A DNA stretch of 25,504 nucleotides from Anaerolineales bacterium (GCA_018263655.1 JAANWY010000356.1:1-25504); one strand, 5' to 3'; counted from the stretch's first letter, positions 1-8,328 are shown. The notes: generated by a model not told the origin, from the letters alone. A program made the numbers and translations.

Positions 1-33
1 TACTCTGTGAAGTCTCGGTAAATCGCAGTCTAG

Positions 34-129
34 GTTCGTAGTCAGCCACGGAGGCGAAGCCGGAGTGGCGTCCCGGCGCCCTGCGGTACTATGACGGCAC
101 TCCACTGCGTTCCGTGCCTGACTACGAAC
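34..129. repeat. Imperfect intergenic hairpin repeat
   Basis: Perfect 12-bp arms gttcgtagtcag (34-45) and ctgactacgaac (118-129) enclose further pairing: cacgga (47-52) with tccgtg (111-116), and ggagtg (62-67) with cactcc (98-103). The string tccactgcgttcc (101-113) recurs in another hairpin at 18508-18520, and ggcgaagccg recurs near the right end of the window, so this belongs to a dispersed repeat family. It fills the otherwise gene-free region before the first gene. It could act as a transcript-end hairpin, but no T-run follows. Confidence 0.7.
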
Positions 130-198
130 GGGCTCTGCAACTTAGCGAGTCTATCTAACGATCTCCCCGCGCCTGTCTCAAAATGTGAGGACCGGTCT

Positions 199-1197
199 AT
201 GATCAACTATCTTGTACGCAGGATCTTGTTCGCCATCGTCGTACTCATCGGCATCAGTATGGTGTCCTTCATCGTCATCCAGTTGCCGCCGGGCGACTTC
301 GCCACCCTGTACAAGCAGCGGCTCATAAACCAGGCCGGCATGTCGGCGGCCGACGCAGAAGCGGCGGCCGACGTTTTCCGAGAAAGATACGGCCTGGACG
401 AGCCAATCTTTATCCAGTACCTCAATTGGGTCAAAGGCATCGTGACCGAGGGCAGCTTTGGCTATTCGATGGCCTATTCGCGGGACGTAGGGGGACTGAT
501 TGCCGAGCGATTGCCGCGCACCATTCTGCTGGCCCTACTGGCGCACGGCATTTCCACTGTTGTTGGCGTTATCGTCGGTATCTACATTGCACCTCGCCAG
601 TATAGCTTGGGGGATAACGTCGCTGCGCTCATTGCCTTTATCTTTACATCGGTGCCCCGTTTTTGGGTCGCCTTGGTCATCATATATCTGTTGGTCTTTA
701 CATTCGGACAACAACACGTTAGCTCCTTCTTCGCCCCACAGTATGCGCTCGCTCCCTGGTCCTGGCCCAAGTTAGTGGACTTTGTCAGGCACATCTGGCC
801 CATAGTCCTTATCGCCGGCCTGGGGGGAGTAGCCAGGAACATGCGCGTCATGCGCGGGAATCTCTTGGACGTGCTGAACGCCCAGTATGTGACCACCGCC
901 CGCTCCAAGGGATTGACAGAAACGAAGGTGATGTACAAACACGCCGTGCCCAACGCCTTGCACCCAATCGTCATGTATCAGGGGATGGTGTTGCCCTACA
1001 TGGTACAGGGCGAACTGGAGGCGGCGATCGTGATGAGTATACCGACCGTCAGCCCTATGTTCTACGATTCCCTCATCAATCAGGACATCTACATCACGGG
1101 CAGTATCCTCCTGATGTATGGCGTGATGTTGGTGATAGGCAATATCTTGGCCGACGTCTTTTTGGCCGTCTTGGACCCCCGCATCCGATACACCTAG
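199..1197 (+). CDS. ABC transporter permease, OppB/DppB type
   Basis: Inner-membrane permease of a peptide/nickel/oligosaccharide-type (Opp/Dpp) ABC importer, 332 aa. The frame is open from 91, but the family N-terminus (MINYLVRRILFAIVVL..., first membrane helix) begins at ATG 199, which has a GTGAGG-like ribosome site about eight bases upstream; the preceding 36 codons lie in the hairpin repeat region and look non-coding. The family pattern is clear: a long periplasmic loop after helix 1, then five more hydrophobic segments, with the cytoplasmic coupling motif in ARSKGLTETKVMYKHAVPNA near residues 235-255. It heads a plus-strand cluster with the second permease 38 bases downstream. No substrate-binding protein or OppD-type ATPase is inside the window; they may lie upstream. 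In this superfamily such permeases carry oligosaccharides as well as peptides, which fits the glycosidases downstream. The family call is firm and the substrate is unknown. Confidence 0.93.
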   Translation: MINYLVRRILFAIVVLIGISMVSFIVIQLPPGDFATLYKQRLINQAGMSAADAEAAADVFRERYGLDEPIFIQYLNWVKGIVTEGSFGYSMAYSRDVGGLIAERLPRTILLALLAHGISTVVGVIVGIYIAPRQYSLGDNVAALIAFIFTSVPRFWVALVIIYLLVFTFGQQHVSSFFAPQYALAPWSWPKLVDFVRHIWPIVLIAGLGGVARNMRVMRGNLLDVLNAQYVTTARSKGLTETKVMYKHAVPNALHPIVMYQGMVLPYMVQGELEAAIVMSIPTVSPMFYDSLINQDIYITGSILLMYGVMLVIGNILADVFLAVLDPRIRYT

Positions 1198-1235
1198 GGC
1201 CCACTCGAATCGACGATCATGTTGGGAGTTGAGCC

Positions 1236-2372
1236 ATGAATCAAACGGATCTTACCGAGCTTACAGCCGCCGGCGCTCTGGAAGAAGAGCAACACGAGAG
1301 CTATTTTCAACTCGTCTGGACAAGGTTCAGGAAGAGCAAGCCGGCCATCGTCGGCGGGCTGATGATCATTGGACTTGTCATCTTGGCGGTGTTTTCGGAC
1401 TTTTTCTCGCCCACCGACCCTCTACAACTCGACATGCCGGCTAGCTTCACACCACCTCAGCGCATCCACTTCATCGATGACGCGGGCACGCTCCACCTGC
1501 GGCCCTTCACCTACAATCAAGTGGTCGAACTTGACCCCACGACCTATGCACCCCAGTGGACGGAGGACAAGAGCCGGCGTTACCCCCTCAAGTTCCTCGT
1601 GAGGAGCTGGGAGTGGAAGCTGTTGGGCGTCATCCCGACTCAATGGCACCTCTTTGGTGCGGAGGAGGGCGGCACAGTCTATCTCCTCGGCACCGACAAG
1701 TTTGGCCGAGATTTGTGGAGTCGGGCCTGCCGTGCAGGGCGCATCTCCCTGACCTTGAGCTTGTTCGCCACCCTCATTAGCGTCGGCGTCGGCTCTGTCA
1801 TGGGCGTCGTATCTGGCTACTACGGCGGCTGGATTGACACGGTGTTGCAGCGTTTCATCGAGTTCGTCCAGTCCTTTCCCCAGTTGCCTTTGTGGATGGC
1901 GCTGGCCGCCGTCATCCCGCCCACCTGGAACTCGTTTCGCATTTTCGTCATCATGTCTTTCATTTTCGCCCTTTTGGGTTGGACTGTGCTCGCCCGGGAG
2001 GTGCGCGGCAAGGTGATGTCCTTTCGAGAAACGGACTTTATCCTGGCCGCCAAGGAGATGGGGGCTTCCGACCTGCGCATTATCTTTCGCCACCTCTACC
2101 CCAATTCTCTGAGCCACATCATCGTCATCCTCACGCTGACCATCCCACAGATTATTCTAGCCGAGGCTTTTCTCAGCTTCCTGGGCATCGGCATCCAGGA
2201 ACCCCTGACGAGTTGGGGGCTGCTCATGCATGACGCCCAGAACCTGCAGACGTTGGGCACGCACCCCTGGATCATGAGCCCCGTCATCTTTATCATCGTC
2301 GCCGTGTTGGGTTTCAACTTCTTGGGCGATGGGCTGCGAGATGCGGCCGATCCGTATTCTATCGTGCGATAA
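1236..2372 (+). CDS. ABC transporter permease, OppC/DppC type
   Basis: Second permease subunit of the same importer, 378 aa. ATG 1236 is preceded by GGGAG at good spacing. The N-terminus carries a cytoplasmic stretch and a first helix (about residues 40-60, KPAIVGGLMIIGLVILAVFSDFF). A long extracytoplasmic region of over 100 residues follows, larger than in classical OppC, then the conserved LGTDKFGRDLWSR motif and five helices. The coupling segment AAKEMGASDLRIIFRHLYPN and the terminal LGDGLRDAADPY motif are typical of the family. It lies 38 bases after the OppB-type gene and 36 bases before the cytochrome gene, so co-transcription is likely. The enlarged insert between helix 1 and the FGRDLWSR motif occurs in a subset of DppC-like proteins. 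Family call firm, substrate unknown. Confidence 0.93.
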   Translation: MNQTDLTELTAAGALEEEQHESYFQLVWTRFRKSKPAIVGGLMIIGLVILAVFSDFFSPTDPLQLDMPASFTPPQRIHFIDDAGTLHLRPFTYNQVVELDPTTYAPQWTEDKSRRYPLKFLVRSWEWKLLGVIPTQWHLFGAEEGGTVYLLGTDKFGRDLWSRACRAGRISLTLSLFATLISVGVGSVMGVVSGYYGGWIDTVLQRFIEFVQSFPQLPLWMALAAVIPPTWNSFRIFVIMSFIFALLGWTVLAREVRGKVMSFRETDFILAAKEMGASDLRIIFRHLYPNSLSHIIVILTLTIPQIILAEAFLSFLGIGIQEPLTSWGLLMHDAQNLQTLGTHPWIMSPVIFIIVAVLGFNFLGDGLRDAADPYSIVR

Positions 2373-2408
2373 TTGCTGAATTGCTGATCCTTGATTGGAG
2401 GTGTACGC

Positions 2409-4193
2409 ATGAAACATGTCTGGATTCCCATACTGGTCATAATCTTGATCGCTGCTGGGTGTGCGACGGTGGTCGTGCCGCAGCAAGGATCGATCACGGC
2501 TCCGCCAACTACACAGCCGAAGCAAGAATCTGTCGCCCCCACGCTGGAGCCTACGCCTCCGTCGGACACGCTGGCCGGCGTTGTCCGTGACGCGGAGGGG
2601 CCAGTGGCCGGCGCTATCGTCCGGGTGCAAGCCACTGATAACAAGACGACCACCGACGATGACGGCTCTTTTACGTTGAGCGGCTTGACGACCACTGTCC
2701 CGGTCACGGTCACCGCTGCGGCCGAAGGTTACTTCTTTGGGTGGGCCACCGGCACTATCGCTGGGCAGGACTCTATCACTATTACCGTTGAACCCCACTA
2801 CACCACTGACAATCGGGAATACGAGTGGGCGGCAGCTTCCGAGATTTGTAGCGAGTGTCATGGACCGGCTGCCTACCCCGAGTGGAAAGTCGATGCTCAC
2901 TCCCAATCCGCCGTGAACCCTCGTTTTCTGAGTATGTACGAAGGCACCGATGTACACGGCAATGAGAGCCCGCTTACCGGGTACAGTTATGGCTTTCCAA
3001 AGGCACCTGATGACTTCTCTCAGCCGTACTATGGCCCGGGCTACAAGATCGACTATCCCAATCGAGCCGGCAATTGCGCTGCCTGCCACACACCGCTGGC
3101 CTCTTCCGCGCCCCAATACACGTGTTCCTGGCTAGGGTGCCACACCGATGAAACAGCGTTGAAGGCCGAGCAAGCATTTTCGCAAGAGCATCGACATCAG
3201 CTCGAGGGTATCAACCCCACTGGACTCACCGGCAGTGCTGCCGAAGGGATATCTTGCGATTTCTGCCACAAGATCGGGGATGTGAACCTCGACCCGGCCA
3301 CGGGCTTACCCCATACAGACAAACCGGGCATCCTCTCCATGCGGCTGTACCGTCCGGATGACGAGCAGCAGCTTTTCTTCGGTCCCCTTGACGACGTGGC
3401 CGCAGAGGTGGATAGTTACCTGCCGTTTCAGGAGCAGAGCGCCTTTTGTGCACCCTGTCACTACGGGGTCTTCTCGGCCGTTGACGGCAAGTATGGGGGC
3501 GTGGTGGTCTACAACTCGTTCGGTGAATGGTTGGAGAGCCCCTACAGTGACCCAGAAACTGGCAGGACCTGCCAGGACTGTCACATGCCGACGGTCGACT
3601 ACGAGTACTTTGTCTACCCAGAGAAGGGAGGACTGCGCCGCGATCCCAACCGCATCCACAACCACACCATGCCTGGAGCAAGCAATGAAACACTTTTGCG
3701 GAACTCCGTCACGATGACCACGACGGCGCAGCTAGAAGGGGACGAGGTGCTTGTTGAAGTGGGCATCACCAACGACAAAGCCGGCCACCATGTTCCCACC
3801 GACTCACCACTACGCCACGTTATCCTCATAGTGCAAGCCACCGATGCTGGTGGCAATTCGCTGCCGTTGCAGGACGGGCCGGTGTTGCCCGAATGGACTG
3901 GCAATTATGCCAGCCAACCAGGGCGGTACTACGCCAAGATCCTGGAAGATAAGTATACCGGCGAGTCGCCGACAAGCTCCTACTGGCGGGACATCAGCTT
4001 GGTGGAGGACACGCGGCTGGCCGCTTTCGCTTCGGATGTCAGCCAGTACACCTTTGCGGCGCCGGTTGAAGGCGCCGTCACCGTCGAAGCGCACCTCATC
4101 TTCCGCAGGGCCTTCCAACGATTGATGGAATGGAAAGACTGGGACACGCCCGACATTGTGATGGAAGAAGAGACCATCAAAATGAGGCCTTGA
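2409..4193 (+). CDS. Multihaem c-type cytochrome lipoprotein with N-terminal Ig-like/CarboxypepD_reg domain
   Basis: Predicted exported, lipid-anchored electron-transfer protein of 594 aa. ATG 2409 follows GGAGGTG with ideal spacing and is preferred to the in-frame TTG at 2391. Residues 1-18 form a lipoprotein signal ending in IAAG-C18. Residues ~55-110 (LAGVVRDAEGPVAGAIVRVQ...) resemble a carboxypeptidase-regulatory-like beta-sandwich. Six haem sites follow: CSECH (147-151), CAACH (223-227), the irregular CSWLGCH (CX4CH, 239-245), CDFCH (283-287), CAPCH (347-351) and CQDCH (388-392). The C-terminal ~170 residues have no haem site and look beta-rich. The haem spacing and the CQDCHMP motif resemble cytochrome c554-like multihaem proteins. 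It sits between permease and ATPase genes of an ABC importer, which is unusual. The redox partner is unknown; c-haem lipoprotein is firm, exact family uncertain. Confidence 0.88.
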   Translation: MKHVWIPILVIILIAAGCATVVVPQQGSITAPPTTQPKQESVAPTLEPTPPSDTLAGVVRDAEGPVAGAIVRVQATDNKTTTDDDGSFTLSGLTTTVPVTVTAAAEGYFFGWATGTIAGQDSITITVEPHYTTDNREYEWAAASEICSECHGPAAYPEWKVDAHSQSAVNPRFLSMYEGTDVHGNESPLTGYSYGFPKAPDDFSQPYYGPGYKIDYPNRAGNCAACHTPLASSAPQYTCSWLGCHTDETALKAEQAFSQEHRHQLEGINPTGLTGSAAEGISCDFCHKIGDVNLDPATGLPHTDKPGILSMRLYRPDDEQQLFFGPLDDVAAEVDSYLPFQEQSAFCAPCHYGVFSAVDGKYGGVVVYNSFGEWLESPYSDPETGRTCQDCHMPTVDYEYFVYPEKGGLRRDPNRIHNHTMPGASNETLLRNSVTMTTTAQLEGDEVLVEVGITNDKAGHHVPTDSPLRHVILIVQATDAGGNSLPLQDGPVLPEWTGNYASQPGRYYAKILEDKYTGESPTSSYWRDISLVEDTRLAAFASDVSQYTFAAPVEGAVTVEAHLIFRRAFQRLMEWKDWDTPDIVMEEETIKMRP

Positions 4194-4320
4194 TCATCTT
4201 TTCGGCCGTTGGCTTCCGCCTGCTCCCGCTGGATTTGGCAATCCAAGCCGAGCTAAGTGGTCGAAACGATGATCATACCTCAAAGTGACAAATGGCAGAT
4301 GATCAAAAAGGCAACTCATT

Positions 4321-5340
4321 ATGGAAGCCAAGGATAACATCATCCTCGAAGTCAAGGATCTCAAGCAATACTTTCCCATTCGGCGGGGTTTTCTCCAACG
4401 CGTCGTCGGCCACGTCAAGGCCGTAGACGGTGTGAGTTTCTTCATCCGTGAAAACGAGGTCCTGGGCTTGGTGGGGGAAAGCGGCTGCGGCAAAACCACG
4501 ACGGGCCGGGCAATCCTCCGCCTCTACACTCCCACGGCGGGGGAAGTCTGGTACCGTCGTCGGAACGGAGAGTCGGTGGAGATTTCGCGCATTAGCCAGA
4601 AAGAGATGAAGCCGCTGCGCCGGGAGATGCGCATGATCTTCCAGGACCCCTTCAGCTCGCTTAACCCGCGGCTGACCGTGAAAGACATTATTGGCGAGCC
4701 ACTCATCATCCACGGCGTGGCCAAGGGGAAAGAAATGGAAGACCGTGTCGCGGCGTTGATGAGGGAAGTGGGGCTCGACCCGGCCCTTATGCGCCGCTAT
4801 CCTCACGAGTTCTCTGGCGGCCAGCGCCAGAGAATCGGCTTGGCGCGCACGCTTTCGCTTAGCCCGCGCCTGATCATCGCCGACGAGCCAGTATCCGCCC
4901 TTGATGTATCCATCCAAGCCCAAGTACTAAATCTCTTGCAGGAGCTACAGGAAAGACTCGGGCTTACCCTCCTATTCATCGCCCACGATCTATCCGTAGT
5001 GGAGCACGTGTCCGATTGGATTGCGGTGATGTACGTGGGTAAGATCGTCGAAATGGCCAAGACGGGAGAGTTGCTCAGACACCCCCGGCACCCATATACG
5101 GAGGCCCTGATTTCCGCTGTTCCGCCGGCCGACCCGGACATTCGCCTGGATCGGATCGTTCTGGAGGGCGACGTTCCTAGCCCTGTGGATCCACCGGCGG
5201 GCTGTGTATTCCACCCTAGATGCCACTATGCCAGGGATGCGTGCAGTCAAGAAATACCGGAACTCGTTGAGGTCAAACCTGGACACTATGCCAGTTGCCT
5301 CTTTGCCGCCGAGTTTGAATTACGGGGGATTGGAGACTGA
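4321..5340 (+). CDS. ABC transporter ATP-binding protein, OppF/DppF type
   Basis: Cytoplasmic ATPase that would energise the importer made by the two permeases upstream, 339 aa. Walker A is GESGCGKT (52-59), the signature FSGGQRQRIGLAR starts at 164, Walker B LIIADEP is at 184-190, and the switch histidine lies in FIAHDLSVVEH (~residues 217-227). The C-terminal oligopeptide-transporter domain is complete and includes GCVFHPRCHYARDAC. An LPxNP-like loop (SSLNPRLTV, 112-120) and the PIRRGF segment near residue 20 favour OppF over OppD. ATG 4321 follows an AAAAAGG stretch. The 127-base gap from the cytochrome stop is longer than the other gaps but holds no clear terminator. No OppD partner is visible in the window. 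Family call firm. Confidence 0.94.
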   Translation: MEAKDNIILEVKDLKQYFPIRRGFLQRVVGHVKAVDGVSFFIRENEVLGLVGESGCGKTTTGRAILRLYTPTAGEVWYRRRNGESVEISRISQKEMKPLRREMRMIFQDPFSSLNPRLTVKDIIGEPLIIHGVAKGKEMEDRVAALMREVGLDPALMRRYPHEFSGGQRQRIGLARTLSLSPRLIIADEPVSALDVSIQAQVLNLLQELQERLGLTLLFIAHDLSVVEHVSDWIAVMYVGKIVEMAKTGELLRHPRHPYTEALISAVPPADPDIRLDRIVLEGDVPSPVDPPAGCVFHPRCHYARDACSQEIPELVEVKPGHYASCLFAAEFELRGIGD

Positions 5341-5342
5341 AC

Positions 5343-5708
5343 GTGAGAAAGTCAAGAAGCCTTGCTTTTCTAGCCTACCTGCTGAGCATTTTGGGTTGGT
5401 TTTACGTGTTACTCTTCCACAAGAAGGACAAGTTCGCCGTCTACCACGCCAAGCAGTCCGTGATGCTCACAATCTTTGCTGTGGCTACGCCAATGGTCTG
5501 GGCCCTTATTTCGTGGATTCTTGCCTGGATCCCATTGGTGGGTTCCGTTGTCGCCGCGACCCTGTTTTCTCTCGTCATCGCCGCGTACATTCTCCTGGGT
5601 GCGGCCTGGATCGTCGGTATGGTCTACGCCTTGCAGGCCAAGAGGGAACTGGTCCCCGTGGTGGGAGGATGGGCAGAGCGGTTTTTCATCGGCAGTGAAG
5701 TAGTCTGA
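5343..5708 (+). CDS. Small Tic20/DUF4870-like membrane protein
   Basis: Predicted 121-aa integral membrane protein starting at GTG 5343, two bases after the OppF-type stop, so very likely translationally coupled. The N-terminus RSLAFLAYLLSILGWFYVLLF forms helix 1, followed by the conserved KKDKFAVYHAKQS motif, then two or three hydrophobic segments (VMLTIFAVATPMVWALISW, SVVAATLFSLVIAAYILLGAAW) and a short GMVYALQAKRELVPVVG tail. The (K)KDKFAxYHAKQ motif and layout are characteristic of the DUF4870/Tic20-like family, whose bacterial function is not established. It lies between the transporter ATPase and the first GH4 gene, 29 bases before the latter, so it may be part of the uptake operon. Alternative: unrelated hitch-hiker. 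Family assignment is fairly sure, function unknown. Confidence 0.8.
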   Translation: MRKSRSLAFLAYLLSILGWFYVLLFHKKDKFAVYHAKQSVMLTIFAVATPMVWALISWILAWIPLVGSVVAATLFSLVIAAYILLGAAWIVGMVYALQAKRELVPVVGGWAERFFIGSEVV

Positions 5709-5737
5709 CGGCCGATCGGCAGAAAGAAGGTTTACGG

Positions 5738-7096
5738 ATGCCCAAAATCACACTGATCGGCGCCGGCAGCGTCGTTTTCACCCGCAATCTGTGCAGTGAC
5801 ATTCTGCTGACGCCGGCACTGCAAGAGAGCACCATCGCGTTGATGGACATTGACCCCGAGCGGCTCGCCCAGGCTCGGGATCTGGTCCAGGCGATCGTCG
5901 ATCAACGCGGGCTCAAAACCCAAGTTGAGGCCACCACCGACCGCTGCGAGGCCGTGCAAGATGCGGATTATGTGGTAACGACGTTCCAGCAGGGTGGCCT
6001 GGACGCTTACGCCCTAGACATCGAGATCCCCCAGAAGTACGGCATAGAGCAGTGCGTGGGCGATACGCTGGGACCAGGCGGCGTCTTCCGCGCCCTGCGC
6101 ACCATTCCGGTGTTAATTGACCTGTGCCACGACATGGACGATGCGGCGCCGGATGCGCTGTTGCTGAACTACGTCAACCCGATGGCGGCCAATTGCTGGG
6201 CCGTGGATGCGGCCACGGGCCGGCCCCACGTGGGGCTGTGTCACAGCGTGCAGGGTACCAGCGAGATGTTGGCCGGATGGATCGATGTGCCCTACGACAA
6301 GGTGGTCTTCTTGTGTGCCGGCATCAATCACCAAGCCTGGTTCCTGGAATTCCGCCGCGACGGAGAGGACCTCTATCCGCTGATCTGGGGGGCCATTGAA
6401 CGGGAAGAGCTCCGGGCCCGCGAACCGGTGCGGATCGAGTTGATGGAGAATTTCGGCTACTTTGTGACAGAGTCCAGCGGTCACGCCAGCGAGTATGTGC
6501 CGTATTTTCGCAAGAGCGCTCAAATGGTGAATGAGGAACTCGTACCGCGCTTCAAGGAAACGTTCAACGACTGGGCCACCTATGAAGGCAGCCACTGGTT
6601 CGACTTTGGCCGGACCGGCGGCTATCTGCGTCACTGCATCGAGCGGTTCGCGAACTACCAGGAGGAGTTTCAGGACCTGATTGCCGGCGTCGCAGAACTG
6701 CCCACCGAGCGCACCCACGAGTACGGGTCCTTCATCATGGAGGCGATGGAGACCAATGAGCCGGCACGCATCAACGGCAACGTCCCCAACCGCGACCTGA
6801 TCACCAACTTACCGGATGGCTGTTGCGTCGAAGTGCCGTGTTTGGTGGATGGCAATGGGGTTCAGCCTACGGCTGTCGGGGCGTTGCCGGCCCAGTTGGC
6901 GGCCCTCAACCGTACCAACATCAACGTCCAGGAGATGATCGTCGAGGCCGCGCTGACGGGCAAAACCGATGCCGTCTATCACGCCGTCGCTCTCGATCCC
7001 CTGACAGCCGCCGTCTGCACGCTGCCTGAGATTCACGCGATGGTAGACGAAATGCTGGAAGCGCAAGCGCAGTGGCTGCCGCAGTTTAAGGGCTAG
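5738..7096 (+). CDS. Glycoside hydrolase family 4 (MelA/LplD-like), copy 1
   Basis: Predicted cytoplasmic NAD- and metal-dependent glycosidase of 452 aa. GH4 enzymes cleave by transient oxidation at C3 using NAD+ and a divalent metal. The N-terminal Rossmann motif is GAGS (8-11), with MDID at 36-39 as the nucleotide-ribose acidic segment. The metal/substrate residues of the family are present: N148 (NYVNPM), C168 (CHSVQGT) and H198 (CAGINHQAW). The CHSVQGT and GINH motifs point to the alpha-galactosidase (MelA) or alpha-galacturonidase (LplD) branch rather than the 6-phospho-glucosidase branch, but substrate cannot be assigned by eye. The start is ATG 5738 after AAGAAGG. It is 29 bases from the upstream membrane-protein gene and is one of three paralogues here; the transporter upstream probably imports its substrate. 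Confidence 0.9.
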   Translation: MPKITLIGAGSVVFTRNLCSDILLTPALQESTIALMDIDPERLAQARDLVQAIVDQRGLKTQVEATTDRCEAVQDADYVVTTFQQGGLDAYALDIEIPQKYGIEQCVGDTLGPGGVFRALRTIPVLIDLCHDMDDAAPDALLLNYVNPMAANCWAVDAATGRPHVGLCHSVQGTSEMLAGWIDVPYDKVVFLCAGINHQAWFLEFRRDGEDLYPLIWGAIEREELRAREPVRIELMENFGYFVTESSGHASEYVPYFRKSAQMVNEELVPRFKETFNDWATYEGSHWFDFGRTGGYLRHCIERFANYQEEFQDLIAGVAELPTERTHEYGSFIMEAMETNEPARINGNVPNRDLITNLPDGCCVEVPCLVDGNGVQPTAVGALPAQLAALNRTNINVQEMIVEAALTGKTDAVYHAVALDPLTAAVCTLPEIHAMVDEMLEAQAQWLPQFKG

Positions 7097-7116
7097 CATG
7101 GCCTGGGCACCGAGTC

Positions 7117-7174
7117 TGTAGGGCGATTTTGCTGATCGCCTCTGTCACCCGTCGGATAGCAGATCCGCCCTACA
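7117..7174. repeat. Intergenic hairpin (tgtagggcg arms)
   Basis: Left arm 7117-7133 and right arm 7158-7174 pair as tgtagggcg on the left with cgccctaca on the right, plus a matching tgct/agca after three or four mismatched positions. It lies 20 bases after the GH4 copy 1 stop and could end that transcript, although it lacks a T-tail. The rest of 7097-7270 shows no gene. Confidence 0.6.
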
Positions 7175-7302
7175 AACTTGGGATGCGCCCCCCTAGCTCA
7201 TAGCTTTGCGTTCTTGGATGAACCGTGCTACTATCAAGATATAAGCCGGCTTGACTTCGATGCACTATCACAGGAGCCCACGCCGATGACTCAGTTCGAC
7301 AT

Positions 7303-8328
7303 GTGCTCAAGGTGCTCATTTCTTCCTTCAGTGAGGTCTTCGCTGCTTGGCTCTTGGGTAGTCCGCCCCAACACGTCTACCCTATCAACGTCGAACTGCC
7401 GGCCTCGGCCTTGCGCGGCGATCTGATCTTCGACGTGCTTCAGGCTGATGGCACACCGCTATTGCTGCATATCGAGTTGCAGGGGCGCGGCAGCCATGAC
7501 CCGATGCCCTGGCGGATGTTGGACTACATGACCCGCCTGGCGCGACGAGAGTTGGGAGACCGTCCACCTGATGACGTGCCCCGGCTGCTCAGTGTGGTCA
7601 TTTGCCTCGGGCAGGGGGTAGGAACGAACGACACAGGACGTTATGAACTGGTGGGGCCGGATGGCTTGCTCAGTCTGAGCTGGCGCTACAGGCCGATTCT
7701 GTTGTGGAAGATGAAAGCGGAGGAGTTGCTGGCGTTGGAGGAGCCGGCGTTTCTGGCACTGATCGGTCAGACGCGGTTGGATGAAGCGGAACGAGAGGTA
7801 GAGGAGGCGGTAGCGCGCATTCAGCAAGTTGAGAATGAAGTGCAGCGCGGTCGGTTGCTGGCAGCGCTGGCAAGCTTGATAACGAGTGAGGAGGCAGTGC
7901 AAGTGGTCGAGAAACTGTTGGACCCACTGGAGGAGTACTTGTTGGAATTGCCCGCCCAACAACGCATTTTGCGAATGGGCCGCGAGGAAGGCCGTGAAGA
8001 AGGCTTAGCCGAGGGGATCGCTAAGGGCCGTGAGGAAGGCCGTGAGGAAGGCCGTGAGGAAGGCCGTGAAGAGGGCCGTGAGGAAGGCTTGGCCGAGGGG
8101 ATAACTAAAGGCCGCGAGGGAGGGATTCTGGAAGGATTGCGCGAGGCCATCGAGGAAGTGATTGTTGAGCGTTTCGACCCATCGGCCCGCGAGTACCGCC
8201 AGGTCAGCCGGCGACTGGAAGACCTGACCAGCGAGGAACTTCTGCAACGTGTGCTCATCGCTGCCATTCAGGCGGAGGATATGGCCGCCTTCACTTCGCG
8301 CCTGGCTGATGAACTAGCCGACGAATAG
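7303..8328 (+). CDS. Rpn/YhgA-like PD-(D/E)XK nuclease-domain protein with Gly-Arg-Glu-Glu tail (5' end probably frameshifted)
   Basis: Predicted 341-aa protein with an N-terminal nuclease-like fold of the PDDEXK_2/Rpn group. The active-site pattern is visible as D40/D44 (LRGDLIFDVL), then E58-x-Q60 (LLHIELQG) followed by R and M-rich helices (DYMTRLARR). Residues ~225-275 are a highly charged GREEG repeat flanked by LAEGI(A/T)KG units, and a short helical tail (ERFDPSAREYRQVSRRLEDL) ends the protein. Related proteins promote RecA-independent recombination in E. coli; many are found near mobile elements. The longest open frame starts at GTG 7303 without a ribosome site, whereas ATG 7286 has AGGAG nine bases upstream but is in another frame; one missing base near 7302 would join them as MTQFD + VLKVLISS. 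It interrupts the run of carbohydrate genes and is probably not part of that pathway. Confidence 0.78.
   Translation: MLKVLISSFSEVFAAWLLGSPPQHVYPINVELPASALRGDLIFDVLQADGTPLLLHIELQGRGSHDPMPWRMLDYMTRLARRELGDRPPDDVPRLLSVVICLGQGVGTNDTGRYELVGPDGLLSLSWRYRPILLWKMKAEELLALEEPAFLALIGQTRLDEAEREVEEAVARIQQVENEVQRGRLLAALASLITSEEAVQVVEKLLDPLEEYLLELPAQQRILRMGREEGREEGLAEGIAKGREEGREEGREEGREEGREEGLAEGITKGREGGILEGLREAIEEVIVERFDPSAREYRQVSRRLEDLTSEELLQRVLIAAIQAEDMAAFTSRLADELADE
8026..8085 (+). repeat. Five tandem 12-bp units coding GREE
   Basis: Five consecutive copies of ggccgtgaggaa (fourth copy with two changes, ggccgtgaagag) lie inside the nuclease-domain gene and encode GREE repeats. They sit inside a larger duplication: the segment beginning at 7990 recurs at 8074, 84 bases later, including the LAEGI(A/T)KG codons. 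Unit length is a multiple of three, so copy-number changes keep the frame. Confidence 0.9.

Noticed and set aside
91..198. In-frame upstream extension of the OppB-type gene
   Set aside because: The extra 36 residues are not family-like and come from the hairpin repeat; ATG 199 has the ribosome site.
2157..3116. 319-codon minus-strand frame over the permease and cytochrome genes
   Set aside because: Arg/Gly-rich antisense reading of two convincing genes; no motif or ribosome site.
4190..4306. 10-bp inverted repeat ttgatcatct / agatgatcaa around the gap between the cytochrome and OppF-type genes
   Set aside because: Arms are short, AT-rich, 97 bases apart, and one lies partly in the stop codon region; chance or a minor site cannot be separated by eye.
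8026..8085. Possible CRISPR-like array
   Set aside because: The units are tandem 12-mers without spacers inside a coding gene. The other dispersed repeats are single palindromic elements, not regularly spaced.
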